From positions 41,977,676-42,041,675 of the forward strand of contig CM049311.1 of the NCBI GenBank assembly GCA_026874595.1: a DNA stretch of 64,000 nt. The letters are read 5' to 3'. Positions within the stretch are counted from its first letter, which is position 1. Each line of letters begins with the position of its first letter. The notes beneath the pieces were generated by a model. It worked only from the letters and a program-made list of their open reading frames with translations. It did not search any database and was not told the origin of the DNA. The DNA is from Sipunculus nudus (Eukaryota; Annelida; Sipuncula; Golfingiida; Sipunculidae). Below, piece by piece: positions 55,792 to 64,000 of this stretch. The position numbers and the translations under genes are program-made.

Positions 55792-57134
55792 TAAAAACCA
55801 ATAAAAATTTATTAATTTATTGTTTATTGTTATGTTGTTGGTCAAAACAGCTACTAGATGAGTTGGGTTGGATATCTGGATCAACTGTGGCTGGCCATTA
55901 GCTGCCTGGCTGCCCCTGTGTATGCCTCGCCTCAAGCATGCATAATTTGCTGAAAAGTCAACATGGTCAACATACAGGTTACTGAAGAGGGGCTTGGGAG
56001 AGCCTGGGTCTGACATGGTCTCATAAAAACATTAATGATAGCCACAATTTTTGGCCAATTTCTTTCAGCTTTATAAACTAACAAGCTGAAATCCTTATGT
56101 GTGCATGATATGAAAATTATATCAACAGTGCTTACAGGAAACAATCATGCCATGGTCAAAGTTGGGCAAAATTTTAGGTACTGATTTTATATTTATGCTT
56201 ATAACTTATAAAATTTGAAAAAATCAGAACTTATTTTAAATATACAATTGAATCTTGATTAAATATTGTTATATCCCTGACAAAAAATCTCTACCTTCAG
56301 CAATTTTTATGTTAAGGGAGTAAATATATTTTTTGTTTTCTTACAAAGTGCATCATGTTCGGGCCCATAACTGAAAACAATTACACAATACTGACATCAT
56401 TTCTAAGCATGTGCATGGAGAGTGTATAGAAGAACATGAATATTATATATATCTAAGTCAGATCAGTGGTTTTGATATTAGGCAGTCTTGAAGTGTAACA
56501 ATGGGTTTTTAATGGAAAATTGAAGTTTTTTCTTAATATCTCAAAGGAATGAAGTCCTAGTGACCAAAGTTTTGATATGGTAGGGGATTTGGGGGACATT
56601 TTACTGTATGCCAAATTTTTGCACCTGAGAGCTGGCCTGGGAAGCTGGGGAGCTAAGCTTTAGCAAACTGAAATAACACTAGCTTAATCTAAACAATAGT
56701 TTACACAATGCTTGAAAACTTGAATAAAATCTACAGTTTTTGATCAACTGGTTTCAAATTTCAGATGTAAAAAGATGAAATGCTTATTAAAACATGTTGT
56801 GAAAATTAAATCCACAGCAGTTATGGGAAAAAAATGTGCCATGGTCAAATCTGGGCAAAATTTAAGGTACTGACTTTATATTTATGCTAATATTTTATAA
56901 AATTTGAAAAATTCAAATCTAATTTTGGGTATACAATTAAATCTTGATTAAATATAGTAACATACCTGAACAAAAGTCTCTAGCTTCAGCAATTCTCAAA
57001 ATAAGGGAGTAAATATATTTCCTAATTTTTTACAAAGTGCATTATGTTCGGACCCATAACTTCAAGAATTTAAAAAATATTGAACTAATTTCTGGTATGT
57101 GCATAGGAAATATATAGGAGGAATTAATATATTA
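55792..57134 (+). mobile_element. H1 body and two tail blocks
   Basis: Two H1 tail blocks (56080-56600 and 56750-57130) with CATGGTCAAAGTTGGGCAAA, GGGCCCATAACT and GGCAGTCTTGAAG. The ACCAATAAAAATTTATTAAT start and a TTGGATA..CTGGATCAACTGTGG stretch recur at 62070-62470 and 63150-63220. No hairpin end before 57135. Confidence 0.6.
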
Positions 57135-58780
57135 ACAAGGGACCCATGCATGAGTCACATCGCTCAGCTGAATTTTGGAAAATATTAGTAACTGCAAAAT
57201 ATTTTTATTTCTTTTGGTTTTTCATGTATATTATCATTAGAAAAGCTATGAGAAAATGGCCCTGCTAAAATGAAACTCTGTAAATTATAGAATAATGGAC
57301 ATGAGCTAAACCATTTAGTGATGCACCAAGGGAACAAATAGTCCTACGGTAAGTGTTATATAAAAGTAACATTTCATAAACAAATAATGTGTGAAGGTAA
57401 TTAAGTTTTCAAAAGTTAAATATATGGCCATATGAGTTAAAAATTAATCCACCAAAGTTTGACCAATATTCCTAATTTTAATACTAAGTTACCAGTGTTA
57501 TTCACACCTAGGCCCCACCAACTTTAAGAGATATGAATGAAATGCTACAAAGTATTTATATCTTCTTAAATTTTGTCAGTTAGCACTTACATTAGACCCT
57601 AATATTTTATCACATTTGAATATTAGGATTAAATTCCTGAAATTTTTTTTCTTAAAAAAAAATCAAAACTGTCCAAGTCTCATAAAAAAGAATTTATTTA
57701 ACATTAAAATTATCAGATTCATCTTGTTTATTAGTCATGTGTATTGAAGGGGTGGGTGGGGGGAGGGGTCTCTGTTGTTACTGCTTGTTGCTGAAAAAAA
57801 GGGTCAATTTTAAGAATCATCTAGTTCATAGTACAGGTCTGTCAACAGAATGGGGTGGGGGGGGGGGGGGGGGGGGGGAGAGAAAAAGGCTCCCTGTGGT
57901 ATGGTATTAACTGCAGACAGCCTGATCAAGCTCAACTCAGTGGAGAGAGGGCTTGCCCTAGTGATGGGATTGCATAACATAATGCCAACAGCTTGGGGAG
58001 CATAGAGAGCTGCACTGAATGACCTACAGTGACCAAAGTGGACAGCATGACAATGCAAGGGAATACACAAAAAGCCTCCAAAACAAATCCATAAATAGCC
58101 TAATTTTGCTGCTTTTATTTTCTAATTTCAGATTTTTACAGATTAAATTCTTATGTGCACATGCTGTGAAAATTAAATCCACAGTACTTACATGAAAAAA
58201 ACGTGCCGTGGCCAAAGTTGGGCAAAATTTAAGGTACAAATTTTTTATTTTTGCTAATATTTTAAAAAATTTAAAAGATTTTGATCTAATTTTGGGTATA
58301 CAATTTAATTTTGATTAATTAAAGTTTTATTACTGGAAAAAAAGTCCTTAGCTTTAACAAGTTTTGTGTTAAGCGATCAAATATCTTTCCTGACTTTTTA
58401 TAAAATGCATTAATTTTGAGACCATAACTTTTTTAAATTATATAACACAGACCTTATTTCTAGCATGTACATAGGAACTATATAGAGGAATATTTATGGT
58501 AAATATGAGGAAAAACAGATGAGTGGTTTTGATATTAGGCAGTTCTGAAGTGTGAAAATAGGTTTTTAATAAAAAAATTGAGGTTTTTCCTTAATTTCTC
58601 AAAGGAATAAAGTCACAAAGACCCAGTTTTCGGCTTGGTAGGAGATCTTTGGGACATCTAACATTATGCCAACAGCCTGGGGAGCATAGAGAGCTGCACT
58701 GAATGACCTACAGTGACCAAAGTTGACTGTAAGGGAATACAACAAGAGCCTCCAAAAAAATTCAATAACTAGCATAATTT
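57135..58780 (+). mobile_element. H1 element, paralogue of 7294-9350
   Basis: Left end ACAAG (57135-57139), palindrome with an extra CATG (GACCCATGCATGAGTC) and GCTCAGCTGA. The body matches 7320-8260 closely, including a G tract at 57856-57877, then an H1 tail block (58130-58670). It is cut at about 58780 by an H5 fragment. Confidence 0.72.
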
Positions 58781-59293
58781 ATGAGCTTGGATGTCTGCAG
58801 AGTAAACGTGAATGTAGGTGGTGCCACCTGTCATAAAATCAAGAAAGTTGTCCAGGATGTATACACATGCAAAATTTCAGGTAGATAAGTCCAACCAATG
58901 CAGAGATATGAGTCTTTTTATCCAAAGGCAGATGAACAGATGGACGCTGTGCAAAAATGGTTGCAGGTGGCGTCACCATTTTTAGTGTATGTTTTAAAGC
59001 TTTCCAAAGGCTACATTTGTGTTAAATCTTTAGCCTTATCAGTCAAACGGTTCCCGAGATATGTGGGTTTATGTGTGGAAACAGACGCACAAATGGACGC
59101 AGAGAAGATAGATCAGAGGTCAACCAAAAATGAGGGCACCGCAGTTCACAAGTGACCAATCATAATTCTGAATTTTAAAAAATTCTGCCCAGTGGTTATG
59201 GAGGAGTTCTCCGGAAACCTATGGGGTGATGGCTGCAGCATCGGCGTTAGACTGAAAACAGTATCCGCAAAACTCTGTTTTGGCGGATACAAT
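58781..59293 (+). mobile_element. H5 element, 3' fragment with terminal hairpin
   Basis: Tandem-unit sequence (GGTGGTGCCACCTGTCATAA) leads to the H5 right end, here with better hairpin arms than the complete copy: GTATCCGCAAAAC and GTTTTGGCGGATAC (59265-59289). The left half is absent. Confidence 0.75.
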
Positions 59294-59855
59294 GATTGTA
59301 GCTGGCACCACCAGTCTTATATACAACGAAGAGATATATACATATGCCCAATGTCAGACTGATATGTCAAACCCCTCCTGTGAAAAAAGTAGGGACATAC
59401 ACAGTGCAAACATTATTGTAGGTGGCGCCACCAGTCTTCTACACTATAAAGCTACCTGATATGTATAAACACGCCCAATTTTAGGCTGATGTATCAAATT
59501 CCTCTGTAGAAATAAGCAGGCGCATACACTGCAAAAGTCAATGTTGGTGGCACCACTTGTCTTGTAAATGAGAATACCTTCAAAGACGCATAGATAGGTC
59601 AAAATATCAGGCCAATACATCAAACTTCCCCAGAGTTTGATGCACAGGGTTGACGAGGCTCAGGTGAGTAAGGCAGTTGCCCCCGAGTGAACTGTGACAA
59701 ATTGCTGCCTCAAGCTACTGCACTGAGTGAACTCTTGTCCTGCACCTGGCTAGACTGAGTGAACTTTTGACCTGTACCTGGCTGCACTGAGTGAACTCTT
59801 GACCTGTTGCATAATCTGACACAGTTGGCAGTCTGCCAAAGCTATAAATAGATCA
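59294..59855 (+). mobile_element. H4 element, internal fragment
   Basis: Matches 28403-28975: three units with CACCACCAGTCTT or GGTGGCGCCACC (exact at 59421-59432) and the CTTGACCTG repeats, stopping at GCTATAAATAGAT. Both H4 ends are missing. Confidence 0.72.
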
Positions 59856-60345
59856 AACTGTCCATTATCAGACATGTTAATTATGCTTTTTACATTTGAG
59901 TTAACTGTTATTTAATAATTTCAGGTTATCCCTACCCAAGAGTAGCACTAGCACAAATAATATAACTTTTTAACTATTTATTATTCAAATACATTTTTGC
60001 CAAGTATTTGCACCATGTCTGGTATTTATTCAGTTTCAGCCAAACAAAGCTGTTGAGAATCCAGAATATACAAATTATTAATTAATAACATTACAGAAAT
60101 CATAATGAGAAATTGTTTAAGATCTGATTCTAATCATATTTGAATATTTTTTTTAAATGTATCAGAAAAATATTTAAAGTAATCTCAGCTATGAAACCAT
60201 TATATGCGTAAAAAATTAAGGAAAAGAACACCCTATAAATTATACAAGGAGAAAACTAGAGATGGGCAAGTTTAATTTTATTAACTGGAATAAAGGAACC
60301 AGTAATATAAATTTTTATTATTTACATAGTCTTGTGACAGCTGAT
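59856..60345. other. Unassigned AT-rich stretch
   Basis: A piece at 60000-60110 (ATGTCTGGTATTTATTCAGT and CCAGAATA) recurs at 6160-6230. Otherwise nothing is recognised. Confidence 0.4.
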
Positions 60346-61171
60346 TGTTACAGGTATCTGTTTTATTATGTGCGGGATATTACATAACTTGGCATGTGCT
60401 ACGTATTCTGATCCTTGTTAAGCGCTGACCCTGTGCGCTGCTGTAGGAGCTGCACCTCCTGAACTTGCGGGATGTAAATACAGTACTCGGTGTAGTCTAG
60501 ATATTTCGGGTCTGTTCAGGCGCTAGGGGCGCAGGTGTATTGTTGTGTGGAGACACAGTGTTCTTTGTGTTCTGAATGGTTGGGGTCTGTTCAGGCGCTG
60601 TGGGCGCACGTGTATTGTTGTGTTTTGAATGTTCGTGAAAAATTGAAGTTTCTTGGCTTCGGGTGAAAAAGCTATAAATAAGGGCGGTGTTTAGAGTGGG
60701 CAGAGAGAAAAATACCAGCGGACACAGAAGAGTGCAACTCTCTTGTCAGTTTTGGGACCTTTCCGATAACTGCAGAACTTACAGATATTCCAGGGATTTT
60801 CCAGACTCAATACGAATTGTCTTCAGTTTGTCTTAGGGATTATTACCAGAACTTCACTTTTGAATTACAACTGATTGATTTCCGGATTGAATCAGACTAT
60901 CTTCTGAGAAGATTTGCATGAACTGTTCAGCTGGAATATTAAAAGACTCTTGTGAGACTGTGACAGTGATGGTATCCAGAAATCAAAGCCTAGGATCCAG
61001 ACACTCTGGTACTGTACATTTTTATTATTGTTATACTGTGTAATTGTATTGATTTAGTGTATTGTAAAGTTAGGATTGTTCTAACAATAAATTATAATTA
61101 TTTGGTAACAAAAACCACTGACTTCTTCATTTTTTTCTTATTTCTTATTTCACTTCTTTATTCTTTATTCA
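60346..61171 (+). mobile_element. Solo or 5' LTR related to 12521-13238
   Basis: Starts TGTTACAGGTATC, has TATAAATA at 60673-60680 and AATAAA at 61086-61091, and parallels the gypsy 3' LTR from its middle to TTCTTTATTCA. A GGGTCTGTTCAGGCGCT word is repeated at 60507 and 60585. No gypsy coding follows; a TGGGGGCTCGTCC at 61214 is 42 bp away and belongs to the miniature element. Confidence 0.7.
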
Positions 61172-61201
61172 CAATTGCATGATCCGTTGTTATTAGGTCC
61201 C

Positions 61202-61628
61202 GTTACATAAAATTGGGGGCTCGTCCAGGATTCAAACCCATGTCGGTGGCACACATGTCCGGTGTTCCAACCGCTTCCCTAGAAAAGCAAGCTTCCCTAG
61301 CGAGACAGTTTGGTCCCATTCTATGTCACCCCATAACACACCCCCTCTTAAGAGTGTTCTGCTATCAGAACAAGACTATCCCAGGAGTCACACATCTGGT
61401 GAACTAGGTGGCTGTAATTTCCCACCATTCCCTAGACCACAAAGATTGCCTTCATTTTGGACGAGCCCCCATTTGTTACGAAGACAAATTGCTCAGGGGA
61501 AAGTCTGGGCTGATCTAGGATTCGAACCCATGTCGGTGGTGCACAAGTCTGGCGTACCAACCGCTTCGCTAGAAAAGCAAGCTTCCCCAGCGAGACAGTT
61601 CGGTCCGCATTTATGTCACACCGCAACA
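61202..61628 (-). mobile_element. Miniature LTR retrotransposon with tRNA-like LTRs
   Basis: On the minus strand: left LTR 61628 to 61474 (155 bp, TGTTGCGG...CGTAACA), two A, primer binding site TGGGGGCTCGTCC (61471-61459) complementary to the 3' end of tRNA-Pro, about 105 bp of non-coding interior, polypurine tract AAGAGGGGGTG (61349-61339), and right LTR 61338 to about 61202. Each LTR carries tRNA-like A and B boxes; those in the left LTR are perfect (61561-61571, 61519-61527), the right has one change in each. Under 430 bp with no coding, it resembles plant and animal TRIM elements and depends on another element's enzymes (inference). Confidence 0.7.
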
Positions 61629-62124
61629 TGATACAGCCACAAGTCTCAATGTCATTAGTGAAACATACTGACATCTTTAATCAGTACTTGTCCGAGTAAA
61701 ATTTAAAAATTTTGACATATTTTAACTTTTTTAAAATTTGAAATAAATATAAATTAACAAGCTGAAACACTTGGAAAATACCTGGGAATTTAGATTTATA
61801 TTATCAACTGCATCTTTGTCAATCATTAATTTCCTTCATATAATCCTTAATAGTATAGAACAATAAAATTTAATTATTTTTTTTTCATTATTAAAATTGA
61901 AAAGAAAAATACCATAGGTGACTCAATGGTGTTACTTGGAATACATTTTCATCCATCCATACAAAATTCATAAATCATCAGTAACTGCAAGGTAATTCCC
62001 TGTTAGTGTCACTCATCAACTTTCAAATTCCTTTTCAATTGATTATTTTTAAAGTTGTTATTATAGACCTATAAAAATTTATTTATTTATTGTTTATTGT
62101 TATGCTGTTAGGCAAAAAAAATTA
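61629..62124. other. Unassigned AT-rich stretch
   Basis: Sequence around 61800-62110 (ATCATTAATTTCCTTCATATA, CCATAGGTGACT, CAATTCCCTGTTA) recurs at 62890-63130 and so is a repeat of unknown type. No gene seen. Confidence 0.45.
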
Positions 62125-62379
62125 AAGGTGTGGTTCTCACGCACCGCCCGCGTCAATTTTTAACCCCCCCATCAAAAATTTTTATTTTGATTTTTATCTT
62201 TCAAGTAGATAAATAATACAATTTATGTAGTGCTTTTACCTGTTTAGCAAAAAAATTGTTATTTTTATGCTTTTAACTGATCATATGACATTTTATCGGA
62301 GCATTCAAAAAAAGGTCAAAAATAAAATACCGCCCGCCCGCACTGATTTCTGAAAAAAAGTGCCTGAGAACCATACCTT
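62125..62379. mobile_element. MITE-like element, 255 bp
   Basis: Ends AAGGTGTGGTTCTCACGCAC and GTGCCTGAGAACCATACCTT are inverted copies with two mismatches in 20. Next to each end is a GCCCGC-rich word (CCGCCCGCG and CCGCCCGCCCGC). The interior is AT-rich and non-coding. A TA on either side is a plausible target duplication but one base is uncertain. Confidence 0.65.
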
Positions 62380-63229
62380 ATTTTTTTTTGGCCTTAGTCT
62401 AAACAACTAATAGATGAGCTGGATTGGACACCTGGATCAGCTGTGGCCAACAATAAGCTGCCCAGCTGCAAGTATATGCCCTGCGTCAAGCAAGCATAAT
62501 TGGCCTGAAAGGTCAACTTTAGGACATACAGGTGACTGAAGAGGGGCTGGGTAGAGCCAGGGTCTGACATGGTCTCATAAAAACTTCAATAGAAGCTACA
62601 GTTTTTGGCCAATTTCTTTCAACTTTCAATACTACCAAACTGAAATCCTTATTTCTGCATGATATGAAAATTATATCAACAGTGCTTACAGGAAACAGAC
62701 ATGCGATGATCAAAATCAGGCAAAATTTAAGGTACTGATTTTATATTTATGCTAAAAAATTATACAATTTGAAAAATTCAGAACTAATTTTGGGTATACA
62801 ATTGAATCTTGATTGAATAATGTTATATCCCTGCCAAAAATCTCTAGCTTCAGCAAATCTCATGTTAAAAGAATAGTATTATAAACTGCACCTTTTGTCT
62901 ATCATTAATTTCCTTCATATAATCCCTAATAGTAAAGAAAATATTATTCAATTTTTTTCATTATTAAATTGAAATGATAAATCCCATAGGTGACTGCATG
63001 TTGTTATTATGAATACATTTTCATCAATCCATACAAGATCCATACAACATCAGTAATTGCAAGGCAATTCCCTGTTACTCATCAACTATCAGATTCCTTT
63101 TCTATTAATTTTTCTTAGAGTTGTTATTATAAACCAATTAAAACTTATTTTTTTAATGTTGTTGGTCAAAACAACTACTAGATGAGTTGGGTTGGACACC
63201 TGGATCAATTGTGGCCAGCTATAAGAAAA
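62380..63229 (+). mobile_element. H1 body and tail-block fragments
   Basis: An H1 tail block (62610-62870) and flanking sequence matching 55800-56080. It breaks into the 61800-62110 repeat at about 62885 and again matches the 55850 region at 63150-63220. Confidence 0.6.
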
Positions 63230-63747
63230 ACAAGGGACTCATGGGTAATGGCGCTCAGCTGATGTTTCAAATGTTAGCAAATGCAAAATATTCTATTGTA
63301 ATGTTTTTCATATATATATGAGTATGAGAAGCTAAGAGGAAATGGCCCTCATACTTGGTTATAGTAAAGTTCTAAATATATGCCGCCCCCGCAGAGATTT
63401 TGTTTGGTCGCAATAACTCAAAAAATATTTCACAGATCTTTACCAAACTTGACATGTGCATAGATATGGGTGAGAGGACGAAGCCTATTTAAAATGGGGT
63501 CGTGACCTTTACTAGGAGAATGACCTTGACCTTGAATAGGTCCATTTTGGGGGGAAAATCACTCAAATTCTAAAAAATCTCAAGAAATCTTGCAAGGATT
63601 GATCCAAAAATCAACTTGACCAAAGATCTTGGATAGCGTAGTCATTTACCGGAAACTGATGGCGTAACCTTTTATCCTATTCTTGTTTTCGTGCCTTTTG
63701 ATACCCTCTTCATTGCCACTTAACAATACTGTGAGCATTATAAGTCA
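63230..63747 (+). mobile_element. H1 left-end fragment and unassigned unit
   Basis: ACAAG (63230-63234) and a mutated palindrome GACTCATGGGTA with GCTCAGCTGA, followed to 63380 by sequence like 36218-36365. From 63383 (GCCGCCCCCGC) a different unit starts, with TGACCTTTACTAGG and TGACCTTGACCTTG and a TTTACCAAACTTGACATG segment; its family is not identified. Confidence 0.55.
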
Positions 63748-64000
63748 ACAAGTGACCGATGGGTCATGACGCTCAGCTGACTGACATGTTGCTAATATGT
63801 CCTTCCACAGACAACAAATTAAGATAGGTGGCATCACTGTTCATGCATATTAGCTTAATTTCATCAAGACCCATAAGCACAACAAATTTGATGACAATCC
63901 AACCAGCCTTTCATGAGGTACCTGGCAATTCATTTGTATTTTGCATTTGTTTTTGGGGTGCTCAAACATACCCCAAAACTCTGAGAATACAGGTCTGTGT
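63748..64000 (+). mobile_element. H1 element left end, runs off window
   Basis: ACAAG (63748-63752), a palindrome variant GACCGATGGGTC and GCTCAGCTGA, then about 230 bp closely matching 25115-25350. The remainder lies outside the window. Confidence 0.7.

Noticed and set aside
60346-61226. 5' LTR plus primer site of a full gypsy element
   Set aside because: TGGGGGCTCGTCC at 61214 is 42 bp past the shared LTR end, no gag or pol follows, and the motif is better explained as part of the miniature element's right LTR.

Overview
This is a eukaryotic, AT-rich, non-coding-dominated window, most likely from a bivalve mollusc or related lophotrochozoan (inference: spliced TSPO exons, Ty3/gypsy and L1/Tx1-like elements, and dense non-autonomous Helentron/pearl-like repeats). 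There are no operons, CRISPR arrays or bacterial signals.

The one host gene I can name is TSPO (translocator protein) on the minus strand. Its last coding exon is 35259-35429 and its penultimate exon is 52991-53206, separated by an intron of about 17.6 kb that is almost wholly mobile DNA. The N-terminal exon(s) were not found and should lie above 53206 or outside the window. A weak candidate exon of an unidentified plus-strand gene is at 24587-24670.

Autonomous element remains. (a) A Ty3/gypsy element on the plus strand, 4138-13238, with integrase BEFORE reverse transcriptase and RNase H (Gmr1-like order), a polypurine tract and a 3' LTR; it is split by a 157-bp solo LTR at 5133-5289 and by a 6.3-kb nested insertion at 5824-12130. 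(b) An L1/Tx1-like LINE on the minus strand, 13811-22040, split by an LTR element (17439-20257) and a 1395-bp TA-flanked DNA element (20335-21729). (c) A minus-strand gypsy element with gag, protease and the start of RT (22039-24020). (d) A plus-strand gypsy element with both LTRs (40539-45642), decayed. (e) An integrase fragment at 34190-34527.

Most other sequence belongs to at least five families of Helentron-like non-autonomous elements, here called H1 to H5. They share no long sequence identity but one layout: left end AC[A/T]AG, a short palindrome, a left subterminal repeat, tandem repeats often carrying GGTGGCGCCACC, usually a GACG/GACA microsatellite, then a 3' hairpin holding the inverse of the left subterminal repeat, inserted into an A run. 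H1 uses GCTCAGCTGA, H2 GCCCTCAGCC, H3 TGCCCCCGC, H4 GCGAACCTGTG, H5 GTATCCGCCAAAA. Several copies are nested in one another, and interrupted copies can be compared with uninterrupted paralogues in the same window, which fixes their ends.

A miniature LTR retrotransposon (61202-61628) has about 155-bp LTRs that contain a tRNA-like Pol III promoter, a tRNA-Pro-type primer binding site and a polypurine tract; its solo LTR sits in the gypsy RT with a 4-bp target duplication. These two systems, the shared layout of H1-H5 and the tRNA-like LTR, are the most unusual content.
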